Shown: positions 52,076-61,528 of the stretch, one piece after another | Numbering within the stretch: the stretch's first letter is position 1 | How the letters are laid out: every line of letters begins with the position of its first letter | NCBI RefSeq assembly: GCF_001542875.1 | Contig: NZ_LMAF01000002.1 | Location: forward strand, 643,501-707,500 | Direction: 5' to 3' | Source of the DNA: Erythrobacter sp. YT30 | Lineage (GTDB): Bacteria > Pseudomonadota > Alphaproteobacteria > Sphingomonadales > Sphingomonadaceae | Length of the DNA stretch: 64,000 bases | The notes under the pieces: model-generated | Database searches by the model: none | What the model was told of the DNA's origin: nothing | Seen by the model: the letters and a program-made list of their open reading frames with translations, nothing else | Made by a program: the position numbers and the translations under genes

Positions 52076-53431
52076 CTAATAATTTGAGAATGGATGACGT
52101 TCTTTGCCAGCGAAGCCACCGCTGCCGCGAAACTTCCGAGCCACCCGAGCCATTTCTTCTCCTTCAACTGCTTCGCTAAGGACAACAGCGACGTCATCAA
52201 ATGAACAAAGTGACTGATCGCCTGTTCGCAGATTTTTGACCGCAACTTTCCGGCTAGCAATCTCATCGTCGCCAAGAATAAGCGCAAAAAACGCTCCAGC
52301 GTCATTTGCCCTGGTCATCCGTTTCTTCATGTTACCGCGAAAGGCAACATCAACAGACAAATCATGCATGCGGAGGAATGAAGCCAAGCTTGCAGCAACC
52401 TTCGCCCCATTCTCGCCGATCGGCACTATGGAGGCGTGCAAGGGCGCAGCTTCCTTCTCCCCAACCAACATAGCCAACCGTTCTATCCCAGCCGCCCAGC
52501 CGACCGCTGGCGTCACCGATCCACCAAGGCTTTCGATCAGCCCGTCATAGCGTCCACCGCCCAGCACAGTCGACTGCGCACCCAAAGCATCTGCAGCGGC
52601 TGAGCCTTCATCCGGGATAAACTCAAACGCGGTGTGCCGATAATAATCGAGCCCGCGCACAAGGCTTTCAGCCCGCGTCCATTTGACGCCAGCCGCATCA
52701 AGCCCGCTGGTCACGTTTTCGAAAAAGGCCAGCGCCTCATCGGACAGAAATTCATCGATCTTGGGCGCATCCGCGAGAAAGGCTTTGTCGCGCGGATCTT
52801 TGCTGTCGAGGATACGAAGCGGGTTTTTCTCAAGTCGCTCCTGGCTGTCTTCGGACAGATCACCGCGCACCTTGCTGAAGTATTCGATCAGGCCGGCACG
52901 CCACGCCTCTCGGCTTGCCACATCGCCGAGCGTATTAAGGTTAAGCGTCACGCCTTCAATCCCAAGTTCGCGCAGCAATTGATCCGCCATGGCCAGCAAT
53001 TCCACGTCCGCTTGCGGTTCAGCAGCACCTATGATCTCGGCATCAATCTGGTGGAACTGGCGGTAGCGGCCCTTTTGCGGGCGTTCATACCGAAACAAAG
53101 GACCATGCGTGGCGACTTTCAAAGGCGCGTGCTGCTGCCAACCATTCGTCAGATAGGCCCGCGCAATACCTGCGGTAAACTCCGGTCGAAGCGTCAGAGA
53201 ATCTCCACCGCGATCCTCGAATGAATACATTTCTTTCGACACAACATCGGTGGTTTCGCCAATCGCGCGGCTGAAAACCTCGGTCTTTTCGAACACCGGC
53301 ATTTCAACGCGGCGGAAGCGATAGAGTTTGCGCACGCGTTCAAATGTTTCGACCACGAATGCGAAGCTTTCGGCATCTGCGCCGAAGATATCCTGTGTGC
53401 CCCTGATCGCTTTGGGTGTGTTCTTGCTCAT
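52076..53431 (-). CDS. hisS: Histidine--tRNA ligase
   Basis: Class II aminoacyl-tRNA synthetase, 451 residues from ATG at 53431 ([20 protein letters not shown]). Motif 2 with [18 protein letters not shown] and the histidine-specific [13 protein letters not shown] and GGRYDGL segments are present. A 22-residue upstream extension in frame has no family support. The protein ends [10 protein letters not shown], just before the repeat pair. It starts the minus-strand block towards metK and is divergent from ppa. Confidence 0.96.
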   Translation of the reverse strand: MSKNTPKAIRGTQDIFGADAESFAFVVETFERVRKLYRFRRVEMPVFEKTEVFSRAIGETTDVVSKEMYSFEDRGGDSLTLRPEFTAGIARAYLTNGWQQHAPLKVATHGPLFRYERPQKGRYRQFHQIDAEIIGAAEPQADVELLAMADQLLRELGIEGVTLNLNTLGDVASREAWRAGLIEYFSKVRGDLSEDSQERLEKNPLRILDSKDPRDKAFLADAPKIDEFLSDEALAFFENVTSGLDAAGVKWTRAESLVRGLDYYRHTAFEFIPDEGSAAADALGAQSTVLGGGRYDGLIESLGGSVTPAVGWAAGIERLAMLVGEKEAAPLHASIVPIGENGAKVAASLASFLRMHDLSVDVAFRGNMKKRMTRANDAGAFFALILGDDEIASRKVAVKNLRTGDQSLCSFDDVAVVLSEAVEGEEMARVARKFRGSGGFAGKERHPFSNY

Positions 53432-53573
53432 CCGCGTGTCCGATTTGCGCTCAACTGAAAGAGGTGCGCGATTACGACCAAGGGAGGTCTTTCGCAATGC
53501 TCATTGCTCGGCTAAGCGCCGCGCGAAGCCTTTTGGGAGAGGGGCGTAGAAATTAGCGAAACAGGACAGCCCT

Positions 53574-54101
53574 ATGCGTATCGACAAAATCCCAACCGGC
53601 GAAAATCCCCCCGAAGACCTTAATGTCATCATTGAAGTGCCAACGGGCGGCGAGCCGGTGAAGTACGAGTTCGACAAGGAATCAGGTGCACTCTTCGTCG
53701 ACCGGATCCTGCACACACCGATGCGCTACCCTGCCAATTATGGCTTTGTCCCGCACACACTAAGCCCCGACGGCGATCCGCTTGATGCTTTGGTTATCGC
53801 GCGCTCACCTTTTATTCCTGGCTGTGTTGTGCGTTCACGCCCAATCGGCGTGCTCAATCTTGAAGACGAACATGGCGGCGATGAAAAGCTGGTCTGCGTG
53901 CCGGTCGACACAACTTTCCCGTACTACTCAGATGTTGGTGAGACGAAAGATTTGCCGTCGATCATAATGCAACAGATCGAACACTTCTTCACGCACTACA
54001 AAGATCTTGAGGCCGAAAAATGGGTGCGGATCGGGAAATGGGGCGACGCGAAAGACGCGCGCCAGATCGTAATCGAGGCGATTGAACGCGCCAAAGGCTA
54101 A
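53574..54101 (+). CDS. ppa: Inorganic pyrophosphatase
   Basis: Hydrolyses pyrophosphate, driving biosynthesis forward. The 175-residue family I enzyme has the metal-binding signature DGDPLDALVIA, an E-K-Y/YGFVP-like NYGFVPHTLSPDGD segment, and the K/R residues around EHFFTHYKDLEAEKWV. Monocistronic, starting 142 bases from the divergent hisS start. Confidence 0.97.
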   Translation: MRIDKIPTGENPPEDLNVIIEVPTGGEPVKYEFDKESGALFVDRILHTPMRYPANYGFVPHTLSPDGDPLDALVIARSPFIPGCVVRSRPIGVLNLEDEHGGDEKLVCVPVDTTFPYYSDVGETKDLPSIIMQQIEHFFTHYKDLEAEKWVRIGKWGDAKDARQIVIEAIERAKG

Positions 54102-54158
54102 TTCGAAGTTGGGATTAGGCGGTCTAGGCGTTCTGCCGGGCGCTGCTTTTGCGCCTGA

Positions 54159-54554
54159 TCAGCCGGCGAACATCATCTTGAACAGGCCCGTCAGTGCAAA
54201 CGGCAATCCAATTGCCAACACCCACAGACCGAATATGTCGCGGCGGAATGCCGATGCGTAGGCCATGTCGCTCGCCTCTTCATCGGAAAGACCGGCCCAG
54301 CGGCGTTCAAACCAGCGGCAGGCCGGAATAATACCGGCCACAAGGACTACGAGAGCAACATAAGGTAGGATTGAGGATACGCCTTGTGCCAAGGCCTTGA
54401 TTGTGACGAAAATCTGCAAGCCGGTGTATACCAGAAGAGCATAAGCGACATGATCGCTCATTGCTTTGCGCCAGTCACGCTGATGAGTGTCCTCTCCCGA
54501 CGCTGCGCGCGTGCTGTAGCTGTGATAGTCCTTTTCGTGCAGCTGATCGTTCAT
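54159..54554 (-). CDS. Hypothetical membrane protein
   Basis: Unrecognised protein of 131 residues with three hydrophobic helices (HVAYALLVYTGLQIFVTIKA; ILPYVALVVLVAGIIPACRW; IFGLWVLAIGLPFALTGLF). A hydrophilic N-terminus with Ser/Asp/His precedes them (MNDQLHEKDYHSYSTRAASG). ATG at 54554 follows GGGGAG by 7 bases; an earlier in-frame start would add 5 residues. A possible operator lies 25-50 bases upstream. Confidence 0.72.
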   Translation of the reverse strand: MNDQLHEKDYHSYSTRAASGEDTHQRDWRKAMSDHVAYALLVYTGLQIFVTIKALAQGVSSILPYVALVVLVAGIIPACRWFERRWAGLSDEEASDMAYASAFRRDIFGLWVLAIGLPFALTGLFKMMFAG

Positions 54555-54579
54555 ATTACCGCTCCCCAACGGATGTTTT

Positions 54580-54602
54580 TATTTGACGTAGTATCTCAAA
54601 TA
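54580..54602. promoter_or_regulatory. Inverted repeat upstream of the 131-residue membrane protein
   Basis: TATTTGA-9-TCAAATA, a perfect 7-base dyad, 26-48 bases upstream of the start at 54554. The TTTGA/TCAAA half-site suggests an operator. Confidence 0.5.
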
Positions 54603-54826
54603 GCGCGCTGCGTTGCAAGCATGGTAACCAAAGTGTCATTATGTTGCACAGCGCGCATTTGAGACCAGCCAACACCCCGGATTTGTGAACTTTTTCGATT
54701 TGGAGGCTGATTTGGCGGAGCGCAGGATGCCAAAATTTGCAGTCGGAAAGCAAAAATCTTGCCAGAATCGACCAAGTCCAGGCCTTCCGCCCTTTTCTGG
54801 TAAGCTATCAGTGCTAGAGAGGGGAA

Positions 54827-55606
54827 ATGAACGAACTTGCATCGCCTCCCGACGCTGCATCAGCGCAAGAGACTGTCGAGGCCCAGGGCGGGCTTGAAGT
54901 CATCTCGATCGCCAAGAGTTACGACAAGAGAAGCGTGCTCAGCGATATCTCGCTGACGGTCGCCAAAGGGGAAGTGCTGGGCCTCCTCGGTCCCAACGGC
55001 GCGGGCAAGACGACATGTTTCTATTCCATCATGGGGCTTGTCCGTCCGGATTCGGGCCGCATCCTGATGGACGGCGAAGACGTGACCAAGCTGCCCATGT
55101 ATCGCCGCGCGATCCTTGGCCTAGGGTATCTGCCGCAGGAAACCAGCATCTTTCGCGGCATGACGGTTGAACAGAACATCAATTGCGTTCTTGAAATGGT
55201 CGAGCCCGATGGGGAAACGCGCAAGGCGGAACTTGAAAGGCTCTTGAGCGAATTTGGCCTTACTCGCCTGCGTGACAGCGCTGCCATGGCTTTGTCGGGG
55301 GGGGAACGTCGGCGCTGCGAGATTGCGCGCGCGCTCGCGGCCAAGCCTTCGATCATGCTGCTCGATGAACCCTTTGCCGGGATTGATCCGCTGTCGATCA
55401 GCGATATCCGCGATCTGGTAAAGGATCTGAAACAACGCGGCATCGGGGTTCTCATCACCGATCACAATGTCCGCGAAACGCTCGATATCGTTGATCGCGC
55501 CTGCATTATCTACGGCGGCCAGGTGCTGTTTGCAGGTTCTCCGCAAGAGCTGGTTGCGGATGAAAACGTGCGCCGCCTTTACCTTGGCGAGAGCTTTACG
55601 CTGTAG
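54827..55606 (+). CDS. lptB: LPS export ABC transporter ATP-binding protein
   Basis: ATPase that powers LptFG in moving lipopolysaccharide from the inner membrane to the bridge. The 259-residue protein has Walker A GPNGAGKT (55-62), signature LSGGE (155-159), Walker B D179-E180 and the switch His H212. The LptB-specific YLPQETSIFRGMTVEQNI and DEPFAGIDPLSI are present. rpoN follows with a 9-base gap, a common order; lptA and lptC are not adjacent here. Confidence 0.96.
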   Translation: MNELASPPDAASAQETVEAQGGLEVISIAKSYDKRSVLSDISLTVAKGEVLGLLGPNGAGKTTCFYSIMGLVRPDSGRILMDGEDVTKLPMYRRAILGLGYLPQETSIFRGMTVEQNINCVLEMVEPDGETRKAELERLLSEFGLTRLRDSAAMALSGGERRRCEIARALAAKPSIMLLDEPFAGIDPLSISDIRDLVKDLKQRGIGVLITDHNVRETLDIVDRACIIYGGQVLFAGSPQELVADENVRRLYLGESFTL

Positions 55607-55615
55607 ATCACCATC

Positions 55616-57127
55616 ATGGCTCTAGGTCCACGCCTCGACCTCCGGCAATCGCAATCCCTGGTGATGACGCCGCAATTGCAGCAGGCGATCAAGCTGCTTG
55701 CGGCCTCCAATCTCGAAATTGAGACTTTCATCGGCGAAGCGTTGGAGACCAACCCGCTTTTAGAAGTCGGCGAGACGCGATCCGAAAACGCCGATGCGCC
55801 AAGCGAGCCCGACGACATTCCGCGGGAGGAATTCACATCCGATCAGTTGATGGCGCAGGGACAAGGCGAGACGGAAGCTCCGCTTGATATCGATAATGGC
55901 GCGCTCGACCGCGATGTCGACACGGGCGACGGGGCGCAGAGCTTGCGAGCCAATGCCGATTGGAGCGCCGCCGGCACCGGAATGGGTGCGGCAAGCGAGC
56001 TGCCCGATTTTGAAGCCACGCAATCAGCCGAATTATCCCTTGGCGATCACTTGCGAATGCAGGTCGGCGCTGCGGCAAGCAGCGAGCGGGAAGCGTTTAT
56101 CGCGACTCACCTGATCGGAATGCTCGATGATGCCGGATGGCTTCCATTCGATTTGCGCGACATCGCCTATGACCTCGGCGTTGATCTCGCCTCTGCAGAA
56201 CGCGCGTTGAAAGTCGTCCAATCGCTTGATCCGAGCGGTGTTGGCGCGCGCGATCTTGCTGAATGCCTCACAATCCAAGCGCGCGAGGCAGATCGTTATG
56301 ATCCTTGCATGGAGCGGCTGATCGACAATCTCGATTTGCTCGCACGCGGCGAAGTTGAGCGGCTCAAACGCATGTGCCGCGTCGATGACGAGGATTTTGC
56401 CGACATGCTGCGCGAATTGCGCAGCTATGACCCCAAGCCGGGGTTGGCCTTCGCATCCGAGGGCGGTGGCGCGGTCGTCCCTGACATTCTCCTAAGCGAC
56501 AATGGCAAAGGCGGCTGGGACATTGCGCTGAACGAAGACACCCTACCGCGCCTTGTCGTTAACCGGGATTACTATGTCGAAGTCGGCAGCACTGGCCAAT
56601 CGGACGAGGCAAAAGCGTGGCTCAAGGAGAAACTCGCCGATGCGCACTGGCTGATCCGCGCTTTGGACCAACGGCAGAAAACCATTCTTAAGACCGCAGC
56701 CGAAATCGTGAAGCAACAGGATGGGTTTTTCAGGAGGGGTGTGTCAGAACTTCGCCCGCTTACCCTCCGCGAAGTTGCCGAACAGATCGAAATGCACGAG
56801 AGCACCGTAAGCCGGGTCACCAGCAACAAGTATTTACACTGCGAACGCGGCTGTTTTGAGCTCAAGTATTTCTTCTCAAGCGGCGTCGGCAAGATTGGCG
56901 GCTCGGGCGATGGCGAAGGCGCTTCCTCACAGGCGATCAAGGCACGCATTAAGGCGCTAACAGATGCCGAAGATCCAAAAAAGGTGCTTTCCGATCAGAA
57001 ACTGGTCGATATTCTAAACGAGGAAGGCTTCGATCTGGCCCGCAGAACTGTCGCCAAGTATCGCGAAGCCGCCGGGATCGGATCAAGCGCGCAGAGGCGG
57101 CGGCAGAAGAAGCTGGAGAGCCTCTGA
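55616..57127 (+). CDS. rpoN: RNA polymerase sigma-54 factor
   Basis: Alternative sigma factor of 503 residues, needing AAA activators to open promoters. Region I is Gln-rich (DLRQSQSLVMTPQLQQAIKL), an acidic region II follows, and the C-terminal RpoN box ARRTVAKYR (475-483) recognises the -24 element. The HTH segment (LREVAEQIEMHESTVSRVTS) is intact. It begins 9 bases after lptB, so the two share a transcript. CtrA-type half-sites follow it in front of ctrA. Confidence 0.97.
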   Translation: MALGPRLDLRQSQSLVMTPQLQQAIKLLAASNLEIETFIGEALETNPLLEVGETRSENADAPSEPDDIPREEFTSDQLMAQGQGETEAPLDIDNGALDRDVDTGDGAQSLRANADWSAAGTGMGAASELPDFEATQSAELSLGDHLRMQVGAAASSEREAFIATHLIGMLDDAGWLPFDLRDIAYDLGVDLASAERALKVVQSLDPSGVGARDLAECLTIQAREADRYDPCMERLIDNLDLLARGEVERLKRMCRVDDEDFADMLRELRSYDPKPGLAFASEGGGAVVPDILLSDNGKGGWDIALNEDTLPRLVVNRDYYVEVGSTGQSDEAKAWLKEKLADAHWLIRALDQRQKTILKTAAEIVKQQDGFFRRGVSELRPLTLREVAEQIEMHESTVSRVTSNKYLHCERGCFELKYFFSSGVGKIGGSGDGEGASSQAIKARIKALTDAEDPKKVLSDQKLVDILNEEGFDLARRTVAKYREAAGIGSSAQRRRQKKLESL

Positions 57128-57141
57128 CGTCCTTAGTTAGC

Positions 57142-57267
57142 CGTTAAGGGCAACCGTTCTCACAACCGGATTAACGTTAAGACCCCTAGGCACTATCCCG
57201 TGCGACTCGTGGGAAACCCTAGGTTTACGCATAATTAACCTTTTCCGTTCAGAACTTGTGTGGTTAA
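57142..57267. promoter_or_regulatory. ctrA promoter region with CtrA-like half-sites
   Basis: TTAA half-sites occur at 57143-57147, 57171-57180 (TTAACGTTAA), 57235-57240 (TTAACC) and 57262-57267 (GGTTAA), the last two in opposite directions. A GACTC (GANTC, CcrM methylation type) lies at 57204-57208. CtrA commonly regulates itself, so this is likely its promoter region; individual sites are unproven. Confidence 0.55.
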
Positions 57268-57351
57268 TACATGGCAACACTTCTTATCGAGGCGTTACCA
57301 AAAAACTGACCGCGAAATTCCGCCTTACACGGGGCATATAGGGGACCAGCA

Positions 57352-58047
57352 ATGCGAGTGCTGTTGATTGAAGACGAGCCAACCACAGCAAAAGCCATCG
57401 AGCTTATGCTGACGACGGAAGGCTTCAATGTCTACTCAACCGATTTGGGCGAAGAAGGCCTCGATCTGGGTAAACTGTACGATTACGATATCATCCTGCT
57501 CGATCTTAACCTGCCAGACATGCACGGATATGACGTGCTGAAAAAACTGCGCGTCGCCAAGGTGCAAACGCCGGTTCTGATCCTGTCGGGCATCGCCGAA
57601 ATGGACAGCAAAATCCGCTCGTTCGGCTTTGGCGCTGACGATTATGTGACCAAGCCTTTCCACCGTGAAGAACTGGTTGCCCGCATCCACGCTGTTGTGC
57701 GCCGTTCTAAAGGTCACAGCCAATCGATCATCCGCACTGGTAAGCTTGCCGTGAACCTCGATGCCAAAACTGTCGAAGTCGACAGCGCTCGAGTGCACCT
57801 GACCGGTAAGGAGTATGCCATGCTTGAGCTTTTGAGCCTGCGCAAAGGCACCACGCTCACTAAGGAAATGTTCCTCAACCACCTTTATGGCGGAATGGAT
57901 GAGCCTGAACTCAAGATCATCGACGTTTTCATCTGCAAGCTGCGCAAGAAACTGAGCCACGCTTGCGGCGGTGAAAACTATATCGAGACAGTGTGGGGCC
58001 GCGGCTATGTTCTTCGCGATCCGCAGGACGAAGCTGAAGCCGCGTGA
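57352..58047 (+). CDS. ctrA: Cell-cycle response regulator CtrA
   Basis: OmpR-type response regulator of 231 residues. Phosphoacceptor D51 in [16 protein letters not shown], acidic pocket E7-D8-E9, T/S and K ([14 protein letters not shown]) of the receiver, then a winged-helix DNA-binding domain with [20 protein letters not shown] and [11 protein letters not shown]. The short [21 protein letters not shown] is nearly invariant in CtrA. It controls cell cycle and motility genes in alphaproteobacteria. Its own promoter carries TTAA half-sites. Confidence 0.97.
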   Translation: MRVLLIEDEPTTAKAIELMLTTEGFNVYSTDLGEEGLDLGKLYDYDIILLDLNLPDMHGYDVLKKLRVAKVQTPVLILSGIAEMDSKIRSFGFGADDYVTKPFHREELVARIHAVVRRSKGHSQSIIRTGKLAVNLDAKTVEVDSARVHLTGKEYAMLELLSLRKGTTLTKEMFLNHLYGGMDEPELKIIDVFICKLRKKLSHACGGENYIETVWGRGYVLRDPQDEAEAA

Positions 58048-58442
58048 TCCAAAGGTCCGCTGCGCGTTTAACGCGCCCGTTCCGGCAAGCCCAACTGGGC
58101 CTGCTGCACGCGATCAGGACCGGTGACCGCTTGCGATCCGAATTCCACGAGTTCGGTCTTCTTTGAAACAAATCGCCCGGGGCCTAAATGGTCTCGGGCT
58201 TTTGTATTGGTGCAGCGGAGCAGTTTCCTGCGCGAACGCGAGCAGCCAGAAAGCGCACCGTTCTTGCCCATTGTCGGACGCCTCGTTGAGCCATAGGCGC
58301 GGCTTATGAGCCTGTTTAATCCGAATTGATGACAGCCGAGTTGGTCGGTCCGCCAGATAGCAAGTGACTAATCACAACAGCTTGATGACCGAGTTTGGGG
58401 TGCAAGTGAACGTGAGCAAAAGCTTGTTGCTCAATTAGTCGT
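58048..58442. other. Gap between ctrA and the GNAT gene
   Basis: 395 bases without a convincing gene. It holds a perfect short palindrome GCGCGTT-T-AACGCGC at 58062-58076, a probable ctrA terminator at 58175-58204 and a hairpin next to the GNAT stop (58406-58446). Confidence 0.5.
58175..58204 (+). terminator. Probable ctrA terminator
   Basis: CCCGGGGCC and GGTCTCGGG pair (two G-U) around TAAAT, followed by CTTTTG. It lies 128 bases after ctrA. Confidence 0.65.
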
Positions 58443-58446
58443 TCAC
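58406..58446. repeat. Two-armed hairpin over the GNAT stop
   Basis: GTGAACG pairs with CGTTCAC and, inside, TGAGCAA pairs with TTGCTCA, with a 7-base loop and a 6-base bulge on one side. It could protect or end the GNAT transcript, but lacks a U tract. Confidence 0.45.
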
Positions 58447-58961
58447 AATTCGAGCCGCATCAGGATGTCCCGTTGCACGTCATTGCCTATCCTGAACTCG
58501 TGCTCGCCGAAGACTCTGAATCCCTGCCTAGAATAAAACTCAATTGCCTTGGGGTTTTCTTCCCATACACCGAGCCAAATGGCATCTTTTCCGCAGGCTT
58601 TCGCCTCTTCTTTCGCGTGGTTGAATAAGGCTTTTCCAACTCCTGATCCGTGCGCATGAGCGTCAACATAGATGCGCTCAATCTCCAGAGTTTGCCCTTC
58701 GATTCTCTCGGTTTGTGCGTCTCCATGATTTGTTTTGAGGTATCCAACGATCTTGTCATCGACCTTGGCGAAGAAGAAACGCGTTTCGGGATTGCTTAGC
58801 TCCCGTGAGAGCTGCTCTGGGTCAAATGCTTCCTCCAGATAGGCTGCGAATTCCAAAGGGTCATTGCCGCTTCCAAACGCCTGTTCAAAGGTCTTTCGCC
58901 CAATTTGTGCCAAGTCGATTAGCTCGTCTGGCCGGACTTGCTGTATCGAGATGGCTGCCAT
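58443..58961 (-). CDS. GNAT family N-acetyltransferase
   Basis: Acetyl-CoA dependent N-acetyltransferase of 172 residues. The GNAT core reads VDDKIVGYLKTN then TLEIERIYVDAHAHGSGVGK (motif A, R/Q-x-x-G-x-A/G equivalent HGSGVGKAL) and WLGVWEENPKAIEFYSRQGF (motif B). Substrate cannot be told: could be a protein terminus, amino sugar or small amine. It stands alone, followed by a strong hairpin over its stop and preceded by a 510-base gap. Confidence 0.88.
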   Translation of the reverse strand: MAAISIQQVRPDELIDLAQIGRKTFEQAFGSGNDPLEFAAYLEEAFDPEQLSRELSNPETRFFFAKVDDKIVGYLKTNHGDAQTERIEGQTLEIERIYVDAHAHGSGVGKALFNHAKEEAKACGKDAIWLGVWEENPKAIEFYSRQGFRVFGEHEFRIGNDVQRDILMRLEL

Positions 58962-59471
58962 TTATATGGTTTATTGATCGCGCCGTTTGTCAGTCAAGCT
59001 GAAGTCCTCATTCGGGTCGCAAGCAACCGCTTACCGATTTTGAAATCGAAGTCTGTTTTCCGAGTTTTCTGCAGAAGAACCGACCTTCTGCTTTCTAATC
59101 ACAATTGGGAAAGCCGTACCGGGCAATTGCTTGATCCGTTGGAGGAGCGCGGCGCGATCCAATGATTCGCTGCGAAGATCCGGGTTTGTCTGATGGCTGG
59201 TCGTCGCTGCTTGGCTCGTTTTCCTACGGCCCAGTTCGCTGTCATTAAGACGGCCGGCTCTTTCACACTGTCCATCACTCTTGAACAGATGCATTCAGAT
59301 GGCGCGTGTTTCCCCCTGGACGGGGCCCCTATGCCCGTGCGCCCGGATTCAAGGTCTCTGCTACCTGTCCGTCACCCTAACAATTTCTTACATAAGGTGC
59401 TGTAGTGAATAGATTTTTGCGAGACACTCTAGGGTGACACGGTGTCACCTTTGTCACCTTCGCTTGGGTGT
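58962..59471. other. 510-base gap without a recognisable gene
   Basis: Between the GNAT start and the MscS stop. Short frames on both strands lack motifs. Near its end is a perfect dyad GGTGACAC-G-GTGTCACC (59433-59449), followed by another TGTCACC. No terminator with a U tract was seen. Confidence 0.5.
59433..59449. promoter_or_regulatory. Perfect 8-base dyad GGTGACAC/GTGTCACC
   Basis: A 17-base palindrome with a single central G, with a further TGTCACC at 59453-59459. It lies 23 bases beyond the stop of the MscS-like gene. Function unknown; could be a protein-binding site or a remnant repeat. Confidence 0.45.
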
Positions 59472-60716
59472 TTACCCGCCCTCATTGTCAGAAGCTGACG
59501 TCTCGTGTGCAAGCGCCATGTTCGAAAAGTCCCTCCCGGTCGGCTCTTGAAACAGCGCCAGATCAAATTCGTGGCAGATCGCAATCAGGTGATCGAAAAT
59601 ATCGGCCTGGACCCCTTCAAATTCGACCCAGTTCGTGGTGTCTGTGAAGCAATAAAGCTCAAGCGGCACACCTTTTGGACCGGGCGGCAATTGTCGGACC
59701 ATCATCGTGAATTTCTCTGAGTTGAGCCGCGGATGCCATGCGAGGTAAGCATTCACATAGGCGCGAAATGTCCCGAAATTGGTGAGGCGCCGCGCATTCA
59801 CCGGCGCATCTTCCCCTTCGAGTTCCCGCGCATTCCACTCAGCGATTTCCTCGCGCTTTTCCGCTAAATATTCTTTGAGGATCTTGAACTTCTTCAGCCC
59901 AACACTTTCCTCATCGCTCAGGAAACGGATCGAGTTTTGATCGATCATCAAAGATCGCTTGATCCTCCTGCCGCCAGCCTCGCTCATCCCGCGCCAGTTC
60001 TGATAGCTGTCAGAGACCAGCCGGTGCGTAGGGATTGTCACAATCGTCTTATCGAAATTCTGCACTTTAACCGTGTGAAGCGAGATATCGATGACATCAC
60101 CATCGGCTTGCATACTGTCCATGGTGATCCAGTCGCCGACCCTCAACATGTCTTGCGTCGTCAATTGAACGCTCGCGACGAGGCTCAAGATGGTGTCCTT
60201 AAACACCAGCAGCAAAACAGCCGTGATTGCGCCCAGACCCGACAGCAGCAGCAGCGGACTTTCATCAATCAGGACCGAGACAAGGATGATCGCAGCGCCG
60301 CACAGCACGATGATCTTTACGACTTGTACAAACCCTTTGATCGGGCGGTTTTTCGCTCGCGGCAGCCGCTCATAAACCTCGTTGGCGTAAGCAAGCGCGC
60401 GAACGATCGCCATCGCGACTGAGACAACGATCAGCGCCTGCGCCGTGTTGCGGACGATATCGTAGACCTGCTCAGGCAGGTTCGGGACAAGAGAGATGCC
60501 TTGGGAGATGATTAGCAAAGGGGCCGCAGTTGCAAGCCAGGCGGCAGCCTTGTCGATCGTCTTTGTCTTGCGGTCGAGATAGGGCGCAGCGATCCGCAGG
60601 ATCACATGCTTGAGCACGTAATTGACGAAAACTGCCGCCGATCCGAGCAGGACAAGCCCTATAAGCGATTGAGCCCACAGCGGTTGGGCCTGCAGTGTTT
60701 GGATAAGCTCATTCAT
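59472..60716 (-). CDS. Mechanosensitive channel, MscS/YbdG-like
   Basis: Membrane protein of about 414 residues. Helices PLWAQSLIGLVLLGSAAVFV and following precede the MscS pore-adjacent VSVLIDESPLLLLSGLGAIT and the beta-domain DMLRVGDWITMDSMQADGDV, then FDKTIVTIPTHRLVSDSYQN and a long C-terminal cytoplasmic domain. The layout resembles YbdG-type tension-gated channels, larger than the other MscS gene at 38740. ATG at 60716 is preferred over an extension starting at 60803 that overlaps the trmB region. It is divergent from trmB. Confidence 0.88.
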   Translation of the reverse strand: MNELIQTLQAQPLWAQSLIGLVLLGSAAVFVNYVLKHVILRIAAPYLDRKTKTIDKAAAWLATAAPLLIISQGISLVPNLPEQVYDIVRNTAQALIVVSVAMAIVRALAYANEVYERLPRAKNRPIKGFVQVVKIIVLCGAAIILVSVLIDESPLLLLSGLGAITAVLLLVFKDTILSLVASVQLTTQDMLRVGDWITMDSMQADGDVIDISLHTVKVQNFDKTIVTIPTHRLVSDSYQNWRGMSEAGGRRIKRSLMIDQNSIRFLSDEESVGLKKFKILKEYLAEKREEIAEWNARELEGEDAPVNARRLTNFGTFRAYVNAYLAWHPRLNSEKFTMMVRQLPPGPKGVPLELYCFTDTTNWVEFEGVQADIFDHLIAICHEFDLALFQEPTGRDFSNMALAHETSASDNEGG

Positions 60717-60814
60717 GAATTGGCGCGATATAGGGATGTGAGCGCCGCCCTCAAGGAAAGTGTTGGAATTCTTTGGGTAGACAAAAGCTGCGCCCTCCCC
60801 CAATCGGCCGGATC

Positions 60815-61519
60815 ATGACTGCATTTAAAGAAGGCGACCCCACAACACTCAGCCGTCTTTACGGCCGCAGCATCGGCAAACCGCTGCGCGCCCGCCAGCA
60901 AGGGTTGGTCGATAATCTTCTGCCCAAGATCGCAGTGCCGGAAGAAGGCCCGGTAACTGCTGAGGCCTTGTTTGGAGAGGACTGCCCGATGCATTTCGAG
61001 ATCGGATTTGGCGGCGGCGAGCATCTTGCCTACCGCGCCGATCTGCTCCCCAATCATGGGTTTATCGGAGCAGAACCGTTCTTGAATGGCGTTGCGCAGG
61101 CTTTGGGCCATATTGAGGAACAGCGCCTCGCCAATATCCGCCTGCACCACGGCGATGCGATCGAGGTACTAAAGCGGGTTCCCGATAGCTCGCTGCTGAT
61201 GGTCTATCTGCTTCACCCCGACCCATGGCCCAAAGCGCGCCATGCAAAACGACGAATGATGAATGATGGCCCGGTACAATTGATCGCGGACAAATTAAAA
61301 CCGGGCGGTGAATTCCGTTTTGGCACCGATCACGCGGTCTATCTGCGACACGCCCTGATGGTGATGCAGCGTTTTACAGACGAATTCGAGTGGGTCGTCG
61401 AAGGCCCCTCAAGTTGGCAGAACCGCCCCTCAGGCTGGTGCGAAACGCGATACGAGCAAAAAGCGCGCGAAAAGTTCGGCCACGAAGTGTGGTACTTCCG
61501 CTTTCGACGCCGAGGTTAG
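60815..61519 (+). CDS. trmB: tRNA (guanine-46-N7)-methyltransferase
   Basis: Modifies G46 in tRNA variable loops. The 234-residue protein has the SAM motif HFEIGFGGGEHLAYRAD, LLHPDPWPKARHAKRRM (catalytic/tRNA region typical of TrmB) and the C-terminal GWCETRYEQKAREKFGHEVW. ATG at 60815 begins MTAFKEGDPTTLSRLYGR, the usual N-terminus; an earlier in-frame start is possible but overlaps the divergent MscS gene. It is convergent with maeB with a 9-base gap. Confidence 0.95.
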   Translation: MTAFKEGDPTTLSRLYGRSIGKPLRARQQGLVDNLLPKIAVPEEGPVTAEALFGEDCPMHFEIGFGGGEHLAYRADLLPNHGFIGAEPFLNGVAQALGHIEEQRLANIRLHHGDAIEVLKRVPDSSLLMVYLLHPDPWPKARHAKRRMMNDGPVQLIADKLKPGGEFRFGTDHAVYLRHALMVMQRFTDEFEWVVEGPSSWQNRPSGWCETRYEQKAREKFGHEVWYFRFRRRG

Positions 61520-61528
61520 GCTCAAGTC

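Noticed and set aside
59031..59294. 87-codon minus-strand frame in the 510-base gap
   Set aside because: No motif, no ribosome-binding site, composition unlike neighbours; likely chance.
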